A DNA stretch of 64,000 nucleotides, taken from Sphingomonadaceae bacterium. Its GTDB lineage: Bacteria; Pseudomonadota; Alphaproteobacteria; Sphingomonadales; Sphingomonadaceae. The notes under the pieces were generated by a model, which saw nothing but the letters and a program-made list of their open reading frames with translations, was not told the DNA's origin and searched no databases. Below, piece by piece: positions 1 to 8,481 of the stretch (position 1 is the first letter of the stretch; each line of letters starts with the position of its first letter). The position numbers and the translations under genes were made by a program. The stretch is taken from the NCBI GenBank assembly GCA_009926135.1, contig RFPL01000013.1:16960-80959 (forward strand), in the 5' to 3' direction.

Positions 1-1
1 C

Positions 2-2080
2 AACGAACAGTTCGATGATGGCGATCTGAAGGATGAAATGGTCACCAAGGAAACGGGGCTGACCAAGATCTTCAGCTCGGGCACCAGCTATGACCCGGAC
101 CGGATGGCCTTCGACCAGCAGAAGCTGCGTCAGTTCTACCTGACCAAGGGCTATGCCGACTTCCGCATCGTTTCGGCCGTGGCCGAACTGACGCCGGACA
201 AGAAGGACTTCATCCTGACCTACGTGGTCGAGGAAGGGCAGCGCTACAAGTTCGGCGACGTGAAGGTGGACAGCCAGCTGCGCGACTTTGACAGCGACCG
301 CCTGGCTTCGCAGCTGCCGATGAAGAAGGGCGACTGGTACGATGCCAAGATGGTGGAAGACACCATCGAAAAGCTCAACGAGACCGCCGGTGCCTTTGGC
401 TATGCCTTTGCCGACGTGCGCCCCAACTACGATCGCAACAAAGACGATCTGTCGATGGGCATCACGTTCCAGATCGCCGAGGCGCCGCGCGTCTATGTCG
501 AGCGGATCGATGTCAACGGCAACACGCTGACCCAGGACAAGGTGATCCGCCGCGAATTCCGTCTGGCTGAAGGCGATGCGTTCAACTCGCTGCAGGTCAA
601 GCGTTCGGACAGCCGCATCAAGTCGCTCGGCTACTTCCAGGAAAAGTTCGAGATCGAGCAGAAGCCGGGTTCGGCGCCTGACCGGATCGTGCTGGAAGCC
701 AATGTCGAGGAAAAGCCGACTGGCGAACTCCAGCTGTCGGCCGGTTACTCCAGCCTTGAAAAGCTGATCTTCCAGGGCTCGGTCCAGCAGCGCAACTTCC
801 GCGGCCGCGGCCAGACCATTGGCCTGTCGCTGTCCTATTCGAACTATTCGAAGAGCGCCGAAGTCAGCTTCACCGAACCCTACCTGTTCGATCGCAACGT
901 CTCGCTGGGCTTCAACGTCTACCGCCGCGATTACAACAGCTTCAACTACCTCAACAACGACCGGAACACGACGTACAAGCAGGCCACCACTGGCTTCCAG
1001 CTGCGCGCCGGCGTGCCGCTGACCGAATATGTCTCGGCCGTGGGCAGCTACACGTTCAATATCGATGACGTCACGCTGGACCGGAACCAGTTCTTCACTG
1101 ACCGGATCAATCCCGGCACGCAGGAATGCGACGCGCTGCTGGCGGGCCGCTATCTTTGCGAAGCGATCGGCAAGCGCACCAGTTCGATCCTCGGCCTGTC
1201 GCTGATCTACGATTCGCTCGACAGCCGCATCCGGCCGTCGCGTGGCCGTTCGGCTTCGGTCACGGCCGAGTTCGCCGGGCTCGGCGGTTCGGTCAAGTAT
1301 GGCCGGATCCGCGCCAATGCGGCGCAGTACTGGCCGCTGGCCAAGGGCTGGATCTTCTCGGTTCGCGGTGAAGGTGGCCTGATCAAGTCATTCGAAAACC
1401 GCGGTAGCGCTGTCGATCCGGTCCGTCTGACCGACCGGTTCTATCTCGGTGAGCCGGAAATGCGCGGCTTTGACATCCGCGGTGTCGGTCCGCGCGTGAT
1501 CCGCCAGCCGATCGTCGATGATGGCAATGGCAATCCGCGTGTGATCACCGACCGCAATTCGGTGATCGATGACGCGCTGGGCGGCCGCTACTATTACCTC
1601 GGCCACGCTGAGCTGGAGATTCCGCTTGGTTCGGGCGCGCGCGAACTGGGGCTGCGTCCGTCGGTCTTCCTTGATGTCGGCTCGGTCTGGGGCGTGAAGC
1701 GGCCGCTGCTGCAGAACAGCCCGTTCCCGAACGGCATCTTCATCCCGACCCGCGACAGCACCGGCAACCAGCTTTATCTGCAGATCGACGAGGTCAACTC
1801 CACCTGCTCGGCAACCAAGACTTCGCAGGTCACCAATGCCGTCAACCCGAATCCGGCCGCTTGTCTTACCTCGCCGAACAACACAGCGCTGGGCAACAAT
1901 GTCGGGCCGTTCCAGGAAATCTTCCAGGGCAACTCGTGGCGGCCGCGTATTTCGGTCGGCGTCGGGGTCAACTGGAACTCGCCGTTCGGACCGTTCCGCA
2001 TCGATTTCGCCAAGGTGCTGATGAAGCGCCCTGGAGACGATACCAAGAGCTTCACTTTCAACGTGGGAACCCAATTCTGA
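2..2080 (+). CDS. bamA: Outer membrane protein assembly factor BamA (5' end missing)
   Basis: BamA is the central Omp85 beta-barrel of the BAM complex, which inserts outer membrane proteins. The reading frame is open from base 2, so the N-terminus with the signal peptide and first POTRA domains lies outside the window. The visible part holds POTRA repeats (to about base 710) followed by the Omp85 surface-antigen barrel. The barrel has the lid-loop motif as MRGF (bases 1460-1471; VRGF in many homologues) and ends in the beta-signal sequence VGTQF with a terminal Phe. Its TGA overlaps the ATG of the skp-like gene by one base (TGATG), so the two are translationally coupled. The first ATG visible, at 38, is internal to the gene. 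Identification is very secure. Confidence 0.97.
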   Translation, partial: NEQFDDGDLKDEMVTKETGLTKIFSSGTSYDPDRMAFDQQKLRQFYLTKGYADFRIVSAVAELTPDKKDFILTYVVEEGQRYKFGDVKVDSQLRDFDSDRLASQLPMKKGDWYDAKMVEDTIEKLNETAGAFGYAFADVRPNYDRNKDDLSMGITFQIAEAPRVYVERIDVNGNTLTQDKVIRREFRLAEGDAFNSLQVKRSDSRIKSLGYFQEKFEIEQKPGSAPDRIVLEANVEEKPTGELQLSAGYSSLEKLIFQGSVQQRNFRGRGQTIGLSLSYSNYSKSAEVSFTEPYLFDRNVSLGFNVYRRDYNSFNYLNNDRNTTYKQATTGFQLRAGVPLTEYVSAVGSYTFNIDDVTLDRNQFFTDRINPGTQECDALLAGRYLCEAIGKRTSSILGLSLIYDSLDSRIRPSRGRSASVTAEFAGLGGSVKYGRIRANAAQYWPLAKGWIFSVRGEGGLIKSFENRGSAVDPVRLTDRFYLGEPEMRGFDIRGVGPRVIRQPIVDDGNGNPRVITDRNSVIDDALGGRYYYLGHAELEIPLGSGARELGLRPSVFLDVGSVWGVKRPLLQNSPFPNGIFIPTRDSTGNQLYLQIDEVNSTCSATKTSQVTNAVNPNPAACLTSPNNTALGNNVGPFQEIFQGNSWRPRISVGVGVNWNSPFGPFRIDFAKVLMKRPGDDTKSFTFNVGTQF

Positions 2081-2847
2081 TGAAACTGATCCGCAATTCG
2101 GCGCTGGTCGCCGCGATCTCGCTTGCCGCGCTGTCAGCCAATCCGGCGCTGGCGCAGAAGAACAAGGACAAGGGCAACAAGGACGCCGTCGCGGCTGCTC
2201 CTGTTGCTGCTCCGTCCAGCAATGTTGTCCAGGGGATCGGCGTGGCCAATCTCCAGGCTGCCATCGCCAATGCCGATGCCTTCCGCGTCGCCCAGCAGCA
2301 GCGTCCGGTGACTTACAAGCCGCAGCTTGACCAGGCCCAGTCGCGCGGCAACGCGCTTGAAGCCCAGATCAAGCCGATGATCGACCGCTTCAACGCCGCT
2401 CGCCAGGGCACCATGACCCCGGCGCTGCAGACCCAGCTTCAGGGCCAGGCCCGCGCGATCCAGGAACTGCAGGAAAAGGGTAAGCAGGAAATCCAGCAGA
2501 TCCTGCTGCCGGTCGCCCTGTCGGAAGCCTTCGTCAACGAGCAGCTGGAAGAGAAGCTTGACCAGGCCGTGCAGAAGGCAATGGAAAAGACCCGCGTCAG
2601 CCTGCTGCTGCAGCCCGGTGCCGTCGTGGCCCGCGCCAACGCCTATGACCTGACCGACGAAATCGTCACCGAACTCAACGTCCTGCTGCCGACCGCGCAG
2701 CTGGTACCGCCGCAGGGCTGGGAGCCGCGTGAAATCCGTGAGGCGCGTGCCCAGCAGGCCGCGCAGCAGGGTGGCAACCGTCCCGCCGCTGCCTCTCCGG
2801 CTGCTGCTCCGGCCAAGCCGGCCGGTCCGCAGCCCGAAGGCCGCTAA
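2080..2847 (+). CDS. OmpH/Skp family periplasmic chaperone
   Basis: Skp-type chaperones hold unfolded outer membrane proteins in the periplasm and deliver them to BamA. The 255-residue product has a typical signal peptide (positive MKLIRN, hydrophobic stretch, likely cleavage after ALA at residue 25). A Gln/Glu/Lys-rich helical coiled-coil region follows (about residues 70-190), as in Skp tentacles. The C-terminal tail is Ala/Pro-rich (PAAASPAAAPAKPAG). It starts at the ATG overlapping the bamA stop; a longer in-frame extension into bamA has no signal peptide and is rejected. Its position between bamA and fabZ is the classical skp position. Sequence divergence from E. coli Skp is high, so the family name is safer than the gene symbol. 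Confidence 0.9.
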   Translation: MKLIRNSALVAAISLAALSANPALAQKNKDKGNKDAVAAAPVAAPSSNVVQGIGVANLQAAIANADAFRVAQQQRPVTYKPQLDQAQSRGNALEAQIKPMIDRFNAARQGTMTPALQTQLQGQARAIQELQEKGKQEIQQILLPVALSEAFVNEQLEEKLDQAVQKAMEKTRVSLLLQPGAVVARANAYDLTDEIVTELNVLLPTAQLVPPQGWEPREIREARAQQAAQQGGNRPAAASPAAAPAKPAGPQPEGR

Positions 2848-2865
2848 GCACATCGCCGGGGGGCA

Positions 2866-3366
2866 ATGATGAGCGACAGCGAAACATCGACCCAGGCAGG
2901 CGCGGATGCTTCCGCGTCTGCCCGGGACATCCGCCAGATCCTGAGCGCCCTGCCGCATCGCTACCCGCTGCTGCTGGTCGACCGCGTCAAGTCGATGGAA
3001 ATCGGCGAGCGGATTCACGCGGTAAAGGCGGTCAGCTTCAACGAGCAGTTCTTCCAGGGCCACTTTCCGGGCCGCCCGATCATGCCGGGCGTGCTGCAGA
3101 TCGAAGCTCTGGCCCAGGCGGCCGCGATCCTTGCGATCGAGACGCTGGAGCTGGCTGGTTCGGGCAAGCTGGTCTACTTCATGGCGATCGAGGAAGCGAA
3201 GTTCCGCGCTCCGGTTGAGCCAGGCGTCCTGCTCGATCTCGAAGTCGGCTTCGTGCAGAAACGCGCCCGGGTCTGCAAGTTCTGGGGCAAGGCTTCGATC
3301 GAGGGCAAGGTGACCTGCGAAGTGCAGTTTACCGCCATGGTCGCCGATCCGCCGGCTGAAGCTTGA
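2866..3366 (+). CDS. fabZ: 3-hydroxyacyl-[acyl-carrier-protein] dehydratase FabZ
   Basis: FabZ dehydrates (3R)-hydroxyacyl-ACP to trans-2-enoyl-ACP in type II fatty acid synthesis in the cytoplasm. The 166-residue hot-dog-fold protein contains the catalytic motif [17 protein letters not shown] with His66 and Glu80. The early block [13 protein letters not shown] is also typical. A start at 2866 follows a GGGGGG stretch; a second ATG at 2869 is equally possible. It lies 18 bp after the skp-like gene, probably in the same operon, and is followed by a strong intrinsic terminator. In most Gram-negatives lpxD would sit before it and lpxA/lpxB after it; neither is present here. Confidence 0.97.
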   Translation: MMSDSETSTQAGADASASARDIRQILSALPHRYPLLLVDRVKSMEIGERIHAVKAVSFNEQFFQGHFPGRPIMPGVLQIEALAQAAAILAIETLELAGSGKLVYFMAIEEAKFRAPVEPGVLLDLEVGFVQKRARVCKFWGKASIEGKVTCEVQFTAMVADPPAEA

Positions 3367-3372
3367 TTTTGC

Positions 3373-3406
3373 GCGCGGCCGCAGTTATGGGCCGCGCTTC
3401 CTTTTC
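3373..3406 (+). terminator. Intrinsic terminator after fabZ
   Basis: A perfect 8-bp GC-rich stem, GCGCGGCC (3373-3380) with GGCCGCGC (3390-3397), and a 9-nt loop is followed by TTCCTTTTC. It lies just after the fabZ stop and ends the bamA-skp-fabZ unit. Confidence 0.8.
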
Positions 3407-3407
3407 A

Positions 3408-3425
3408 GGCCGGTCGGAACCGGCC
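3408..3425 (+). other. Hairpin in the rpmE 5' leader
   Basis: GGCCGGT (3408-3414) pairs perfectly with ACCGGCC (3419-3425) across a CGGA loop, 20 nt before the rpmE start. It has no U-tract, so it is not a simple terminator. It could be an untranslated-leader structure of the ribosomal protein gene; this is inference only. Confidence 0.45.
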
Positions 3426-3444
3426 CTAGCGAAAGACTAAAGCG

Positions 3445-3672
3445 ATGAAGGCCGATATCCATCCCGATTATCACATGATCAAGGTGCAGATGACCGACGG
3501 CACCGTGTTCGAAACCCGCTCCACCTGGGGCAAGGAAGGCGACACGCTGACCCTGGAAATCGACCCGACGTCGCACCCGGCATGGACCGGCGGCACCCGC
3601 CAGCTCGATCAGGGCGGCCGCGTTGCCCAGTTCAACAAGCGCTTTGGCGGGCTCAGCCTCAAAAAGGGCTAA
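3445..3672 (+). CDS. rpmE: 50S ribosomal protein L31 (zinc-free type)
   Basis: L31 is a small protein of the large ribosomal subunit that bridges to the 30S subunit. The 75-residue product begins [10 protein letters not shown] and contains the conserved [15 protein letters not shown] and FNKRFG blocks. It contains no Cys at all, so it is the C-minus (non-zinc-binding) form. It stands alone between two intrinsic terminators and is probably transcribed on its own. Confidence 0.97.
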   Translation: MKADIHPDYHMIKVQMTDGTVFETRSTWGKEGDTLTLEIDPTSHPAWTGGTRQLDQGGRVAQFNKRFGGLSLKKG

Positions 3673-3694
3673 GCCAGGTTCCACGCGAACTCGT

Positions 3695-3721
3695 AAAGGG
3701 CGGCCATTGGCCGCCCTTTTT
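3695..3721 (+). terminator. Intrinsic terminator after rpmE
   Basis: A perfect 11-bp stem, AAAGGGCGGCC (3695-3705) with GGCCGCCCTTT (3709-3719), and a 3-nt ATT loop. The 3' arm runs into TTTTT (3717-3721). This is a textbook rho-independent terminator 22 bp after the rpmE stop. Confidence 0.93.
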
Positions 3722-3925
3722 CGTTGCAGTGCGGGCGCAGCGATTCGCGCCGCAGCAACGATGAAAAGCGCCACGTAATAAAATTACGCGCACTTGCTGT
3801 AGAAGCGATTTTTCGCTTCCCATCAGGCAGGTCCTGTGCAAGAGGGCGCGCCTCTCCCAATCGCTGCTTGCGGGGCGGGCGGGCGCTGCCTAACAGCGCG
3901 CAGTCCGGCGGGCGCCGGGAGATAT

Positions 3926-4003
3926 GGCGATCGTAGCTCAGTTGGTTAGAGCGCCGGTTTGTGGTACCGGAGGTCGAGGGTTCGAACCCCTTCGATCGCC
4001 CCA
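3926..4003 (+). tRNA. tRNA-His (anticodon GTG)
   Basis: Cloverleaf with acceptor stem GCGATCG/CGATCGC, D arm from TAGCTCAG, anticodon stem CCGGT/ACCGG with loop TTGTGGT (anticodon GTG), T arm GAGGG-TTCGAAC-CCCTT and encoded CCA (4001-4003). An extra G at 3926 sits opposite C4000, which is the G-1:C73 pair that marks tRNA-His for histidyl-tRNA synthetase. The gene therefore encodes the -1 guanosine itself. Confidence 0.97.
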
Positions 4004-4045
4004 TTCTCTCCCTGATCCTGCGCCCCGGATTGTGAGGAGAGCCGC

Positions 4046-5110
4046 GTGCCTGCGATCTGGGAAGAACCCGATTTCGACGATCACGAACTGGTCCAGGTGG
4101 TGCGCGACCGCGCCAGCGGCCTGACAGCGATTATTGCGCTGCATTCCACGCACCTCGGCCCCGGCGCGGGCGGTACCCGCTTCTGGCACTATGGCGATCC
4201 GGCGATGGCGATGCGCGATGCACTGCGCCTGTCACGCGGGATGAGCTACAAGAACGCCATGGCTGGCCTGCCGATGGGCGGCGGCAAGGCTGTTATTCTG
4301 GCCGATCTGGCCAGAACCAAGACGGCCGAACTCCTTGCGGCATTTGGCCGTGCGGTCGATGCGCTGGGCGGACGCTACGTCACGGCAGAGGACGTCGGTA
4401 TCACCGAAGCGGACATGGTTGCCGTTTCGCAGCAGACCCGGCACGTCACTGGTCTTCCCGCCAAGGACAGCGCACAGGCCGGCGGCGACCCCGGCCCGTT
4501 CACCGCGCGCGGGATCTTCTATGGGATCAAGGCGGCCGTGGCCCACAAGCTGGGTGCTGACAGCATGGCCGGCGTCCGCGTTGCGATCCAGGGGACCGGC
4601 AGTGTTGGCGGCGGCGTGGCCCGCCTGCTGGCGGGCGAGGGCGCGAAGCTGACCCTGGCTGACGTCAACGCCGATCGGGCCAAGGCACTGGCCGCCGAGC
4701 TTGGCGGGGAGGCTGTCGCGGCCGAAACGATCATGGACACCGAATGCGATGTCTTCAGCCCCAATGCACTCGGCGCGATCCTTGACGATGCGGGAATTGC
4801 CCGGTTGCGCGCGCCGATCGTGGCGGGCGGGGCCAACAACCAGCTCGCCCGGCCCGAACACGGCCAGGCACTGGCCGCGCGCGATATCCTCTATGCCCCG
4901 GATTACGTCATCAATGCTGGCGGGATCATCGCGGTCGCACTGGAATACCTGGCCCGCGAACACGGCCAGCCCAGTTCGCTGGACGAAGTGCAACGCCGGC
5001 TCGAGGAAATTCCCGGGCGCCTGACCGCGATCTGGACCGAAAGCAAGACCAGCGGCCGCCCGGCGGACCAGGTGGCCGACAGCATGGCGCAGAAGTTGAT
5101 CGGGCGTTAG
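4046..5110 (+). CDS. Leu/Phe/Val-type amino-acid dehydrogenase
   Basis: NAD-dependent oxidative deaminase of the Glu/Leu/Phe/Val dehydrogenase superfamily, cytoplasmic. Its 354-residue length fits leucine dehydrogenase. The substrate-binding and catalytic block GMSYKNAMAGLPMGGGKAVI holds Lys69 and Lys81, matching the two active-site lysines of leucine dehydrogenase. A Rossmann motif GTGSVGGG lies at residues 183-190. It starts at GTG 4046 behind GAGGAGA (4034-4040). It is monocistronic between tRNA-His and the ccm operon. The substrate (Leu, Val or Phe) cannot be told from sequence alone, so no symbol is given. Confidence 0.88.
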   Translation: MPAIWEEPDFDDHELVQVVRDRASGLTAIIALHSTHLGPGAGGTRFWHYGDPAMAMRDALRLSRGMSYKNAMAGLPMGGGKAVILADLARTKTAELLAAFGRAVDALGGRYVTAEDVGITEADMVAVSQQTRHVTGLPAKDSAQAGGDPGPFTARGIFYGIKAAVAHKLGADSMAGVRVAIQGTGSVGGGVARLLAGEGAKLTLADVNADRAKALAAELGGEAVAAETIMDTECDVFSPNALGAILDDAGIARLRAPIVAGGANNQLARPEHGQALAARDILYAPDYVINAGGIIAVALEYLAREHGQPSSLDEVQRRLEEIPGRLTAIWTESKTSGRPADQVADSMAQKLIGR

Positions 5111-5191
5111 GCGCTTGCCCGAATCCCTGCACCCTGCCAAAGGGCGCAGACCAATTTTCGGGGCTTTCTGACCCTAGGCACGGCCCACTAA

Positions 5192-5950
5192 ATGCACGGT
5201 TTCGCCAATCCTGCCCGCTTCCTGCGCCTTGCGCGCTGGTTGACGCCGTTGCTGCTGGTGTCCGGGCTGGCCATCACTGGTATCACGCTGGTCTGGGCAT
5301 TGCTTTCTGCTCCGGCGGAGCGGTTGCAGGGCGATTCTGCCAAGATCCTGTTCGTCCACGTGCCCGCCGCCTGGCTGGGCATGGGCGGATGGTCTGCGCT
5401 CGCCATCGCCAGCCTGACCGAACTGGTCTGGCGGCACCCGCTGGCGGCCATCGGGGCGCGGGCGGTTGCAATTCCCGGCGCGTTCTTTGCGGCGCTGTGC
5501 CTTGCCACCGGATCGCTATGGGGCCGCCCGGCCTGGGGTGCCTGGTGGGTGTGGGATGGCCGGCTGACTTCGATGCTGGTGCTGCTGTTCCTCTATCTTG
5601 CCTATATTGCGCTGGCCGAGGCCGCGGACCGTGACGGCGGCAACGGCCGGGCCGGGCAGAGCCGCATTCCCGCGATCTTTGGCCTGGTCGGGGCGATCAA
5701 TATCCCCATCATCCACTATTCGGTGCTGTGGTGGAATTCGCTGCACCAGCCGCCCAGCATCGCCATGGGCAAGTCGGCGATGGCGCCAGTGTTCCTCTAT
5801 GGCCTGCTTGCCGCCAGCCTGGGCTTTTCGCTGATCTTTGGCGGAGTGGTGTTGGCGCGGATGCGCACAATCCTGGCCAATGCCCAGACCGAAGCCCGCT
5901 TGCGCCGCAAAGCCCTCCAGGAAGATTTCGGGGAGCGTGAAGATGCGTGA
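5192..5950 (+). CDS. ccmC: Heme exporter / cytochrome c maturation protein CcmC
   Basis: CcmC is an inner-membrane protein that loads heme onto CcmE in system I cytochrome c maturation. The 252-residue product has about six membrane spans and the periplasmic Trp-rich heme-handling motif WGAWWVWDGRLT (around residues 113-124). His residues flank it (FVHVPAAW before, IHYSVLWWNSLHQ after) and are the expected axial ligands. It opens a tightly packed ccm operon and overlaps ccmD by 8 bp. No ccmA or ccmB precedes it, so the ABC transporter part must be encoded elsewhere. Confidence 0.95.
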   Translation: MHGFANPARFLRLARWLTPLLLVSGLAITGITLVWALLSAPAERLQGDSAKILFVHVPAAWLGMGGWSALAIASLTELVWRHPLAAIGARAVAIPGAFFAALCLATGSLWGRPAWGAWWVWDGRLTSMLVLLFLYLAYIALAEAADRDGGNGRAGQSRIPAIFGLVGAINIPIIHYSVLWWNSLHQPPSIAMGKSAMAPVFLYGLLAASLGFSLIFGGVVLARMRTILANAQTEARLRRKALQEDFGEREDA

Positions 5951-6083
5951 AGGCCTCGATCATTGGCCGTTTATCGCTGCCTCCTTCGCCCTGGGCATTG
6001 GCGGCACTTTGGGATTGGTCGCACAATCATGGCTGGCGATGTGCCGCGCTGAAGCGCGCCGTGACAAGAGCCGCCAGAAATGA
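5943..6083 (+). CDS. ccmD: Heme exporter protein CcmD
   Basis: CcmD is a small single-span membrane protein needed to release holo-CcmE from the CcmABC complex. The 46-residue product has one hydrophobic segment (WPFIAASFALGIGGTLGLVAQSW) and a basic C-terminal tail (RRDKSRQK), the normal topology and size. Its ATG lies inside the end of ccmC (8-bp overlap) and its stop overlaps the ccmE ATG (ATGA). The position between ccmC and ccmE supports the call more than sequence similarity can for such a short protein. Confidence 0.88.
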   Translation: MREGLDHWPFIAASFALGIGGTLGLVAQSWLAMCRAEARRDKSRQK

Positions 6084-6541
6084 GCCTGACCCCGATGAAA
6101 GCCAAGCACCAACGCCTGGTCCTCGCGCTGATCGCGCTGGTGGCGCTGATCGGGGCCGGCCTGCTTGCGGCCTGGGCGCTGCGGAGCCAGGCCTCGTTCT
6201 TCTATCTGCCGGCCGAATATGCCGCCAACCCGCCCGAAGCGGGCCGTCCTGTCCGGCTGGGCGGCATGGTGGAGAAGGGTTCGATCCGGACCCTGGCTGA
6301 TGGCGTGACCATCACTTTCGTGATCCATGATGACAAGGCCCGCGTGCCGGTGACTTTCAAGGGCATCGTGCCGGACCTGTTCGTCGAAGGCTCGGGCGCT
6401 GTCGCCGAAGGCCGCCGCCAGCCCGACGGCACCTTCCGCGCCGACAACGTCCTCGCCAAGCATGACGAGAACTACGTCCCGCGCGAAATGAAGGACATGA
6501 CCAGCGAACAGGCCCGCCAGGCCATCGAAGAAACGAAATGA
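6080..6541 (+). CDS. ccmE: Cytochrome c maturation heme chaperone CcmE
   Basis: CcmE is the periplasmic, membrane-anchored heme chaperone that binds heme covalently and passes it to the CcmF/H ligase. The 153-residue protein has an N-terminal anchor (VLALIALVALIGAGLLAAWAL), then an OB-fold. The heme-binding motif is HDENY with the covalent His128 and heme-contacting Tyr132. Starts at ATG 6080 (MSLTPMKAKHQR); an internal Met at residue 6 is possible. It overlaps ccmD and ccmF by ATGA junctions, implying translational coupling. Confidence 0.96.
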   Translation: MSLTPMKAKHQRLVLALIALVALIGAGLLAAWALRSQASFFYLPAEYAANPPEAGRPVRLGGMVEKGSIRTLADGVTITFVIHDDKARVPVTFKGIVPDLFVEGSGAVAEGRRQPDGTFRADNVLAKHDENYVPREMKDMTSEQARQAIEETK

Positions 6542-8481
6542 TCGCTGAATTCGGACTTGCCGCCCTGTGGCTTGCCGCGGCGCTGGCCGCGCTCCAGCTG
6601 ATCGCCGGAGCGCTGGCGCTGACCCCGCGCGGGGGCACGCTGGGTGGAATCGTCAGGCCGGTAGCGATGGTGCAGGGTGTGCTGGTGGCCCTGTCCTTCG
6701 CCGCGCTGGTCGTGCTGTTCGCGCAGACCGACCTGTCGGTCGAGCTGGTTGCCAAGAATTCCCACTCCATGAAGCCGTTGATCTACAAGATTTCCGGCAC
6801 CTGGGGGAACCACGAAGGCTCGATGCTGCTGTGGGTCATGATCATGGGCCTGTCGGGCTGCTTCGTTGCCGCGGTCGAACGCCGGCTACCCGAGCTGACG
6901 ATGCTGGCGACGCTGGCTGGCCAGGCATTTGTCAGCCTGGGTTTCTATGCCTTCCTGCTGTTGTCCTCCAATCCCTTTACCCGTTTGCCATCGCCGGCGA
7001 TCGAGGGGGCGGGGCTTAACCCGCTGCTCCAGGACCCCGGCCTCGCGTTTCACCCACCGCCGCTTTACATCGGCTATGTCGGGTTGTCGGTGGCCTTCAG
7101 CTTTGCGATCGGCGCACTTGTCACGCGTGAGGTTGGTCCCGCCTTTGCCCGCGCGATGCGGCCGTGGGTGCTGGGCGCGTGGATCTTCCTGACACTGGGG
7201 ATCACCGCCGGATCCTACTGGGCCTATTACGAGCTGGGCTGGGGCGGCTGGTGGTTCTGGGATCCGGTCGAGAATGCCAGCCTGATGCCGTGGCTGGCAG
7301 CAACGGCGCTGCTGCATTCGGTCTCCGTCCTGGCTGCCCGCAACGCCCTGCGCGCCTGGACAGTGATGCTGGGCGTGGTCGCTTTCTCGATGTCGATGGT
7401 CGGGACCTTCCTGGTCCGCTCTGGCATCCTGACCTCGGTTCACGCCTTTGCGGTTGATCCGGAGCGGGGCAGCTTCATCCTGGGCCTGCTGGCACTGAAC
7501 ATTGGGGGGGCGCTGGTGCTGTTCGGCCTGCGCGCCGCCAGCGTGACCGAGGGCGAACGCTTCAGCGCCGCCAGCCGCGAAGGCGCGCTGGTGTTCAACA
7601 ATGTCATGCTCAGCGCGATCCTCGGCATCGTCCTGGTCGGCACGCTCTATCCGCTGCTGGCCGAGGCACTGGGGGCCAAGGTTTCGGTTGGCCCGCCCTA
7701 TTTCAACCCGGTCAGCGCGATCTTTGCCGTGCCGATGCTGATGGTGCTGGCAGTCGGTCCGCTGCTGCGCTGGCGGCGCGATAGCCTGGCGCGGATCAGG
7801 CCCCTGATCGCCATCCCGGCCGTGCTGCTGCTGGGCGTGCTGATCTGGGCGGGTAGCCAGGCCGTGGGCCTGCTGCCGGCGCTGGGGCTGGCGCTTTCCG
7901 CTGCACTGGGCGTCGCCAGCTTGCTGCCGCTCAAGGGGCGCAAGCTGCGCCAGGTCAAGCTGCCCGTCTGGGGCATGGTCACGGCACACTTCGGGATTGC
8001 CGTGGCGCTGCTGGGCATGGCGAGCGATGCGGCCTTCACGACCGAACGGCTGGTTGCAGTGCAGCCGGGTGATACGGTCGAGGTTGGCCCCTGGCAGGTC
8101 CAGCTTCAGCGGATCGAGCCAGTTGCCGGGCCGAACTGGACCGCGCTGCGCGGCGACCTGGCAGTCAGCTACAAGGGCGGCGCGGTTGCGGAACTGCATC
8201 CGGCGGCCCGAACCTTCTGGGCCCCGCCGAACGAGACCAACGAAGCCGCGCTCAAGACCCGCTGGAACGGCCAGCTCTATGCTGTGCTGGGTCAGGAAAC
8301 GAGCGGCGGGCGCTGGCAGCTGCGGCTGTGGTGGAAGCCGTTCGTGCCGATGATCTGGTACGGCGGCATCCTGATCGCGCTGGGCGGATTGCTTGCGCTG
8401 CTGGGCCGCCTCGCAAGCGACCTCAAGCGCCTCGTCGCGCGCGACAAGATCGCCTATCGCCGGAGCAGGCAAGGGCGATGA
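6538..8481 (+). CDS. ccmF: Heme lyase subunit CcmF
   Basis: CcmF is the large polytopic inner-membrane subunit of the heme ligase that attaches heme to apocytochrome c CXXCH motifs. The 647-residue protein has many hydrophobic spans and the WWD signature WGGWWFWDPVENAS (about residues 234-247). It also has conserved His-containing segments (SHSMKPLIYKISGTWGNHEG, FHPPPLYIGYVG). Length and order are normal for the family. It overlaps ccmE by ATGA and ccmG by 4 bp. Confidence 0.97.
   Translation: MIAEFGLAALWLAAALAALQLIAGALALTPRGGTLGGIVRPVAMVQGVLVALSFAALVVLFAQTDLSVELVAKNSHSMKPLIYKISGTWGNHEGSMLLWVMIMGLSGCFVAAVERRLPELTMLATLAGQAFVSLGFYAFLLLSSNPFTRLPSPAIEGAGLNPLLQDPGLAFHPPPLYIGYVGLSVAFSFAIGALVTREVGPAFARAMRPWVLGAWIFLTLGITAGSYWAYYELGWGGWWFWDPVENASLMPWLAATALLHSVSVLAARNALRAWTVMLGVVAFSMSMVGTFLVRSGILTSVHAFAVDPERGSFILGLLALNIGGALVLFGLRAASVTEGERFSAASREGALVFNNVMLSAILGIVLVGTLYPLLAEALGAKVSVGPPYFNPVSAIFAVPMLMVLAVGPLLRWRRDSLARIRPLIAIPAVLLLGVLIWAGSQAVGLLPALGLALSAALGVASLLPLKGRKLRQVKLPVWGMVTAHFGIAVALLGMASDAAFTTERLVAVQPGDTVEVGPWQVQLQRIEPVAGPNWTALRGDLAVSYKGGAVAELHPAARTFWAPPNETNEAALKTRWNGQLYAVLGQETSGGRWQLRLWWKPFVPMIWYGGILIALGGLLALLGRLASDLKRLVARDKIAYRRSRQGR

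Noticed and set aside
6886..8472. Minus-strand frame of 528 codons opposite ccmF
   Set aside because: Antisense of a conserved gene; its translation is Gln/Arg/His-rich and featureless.
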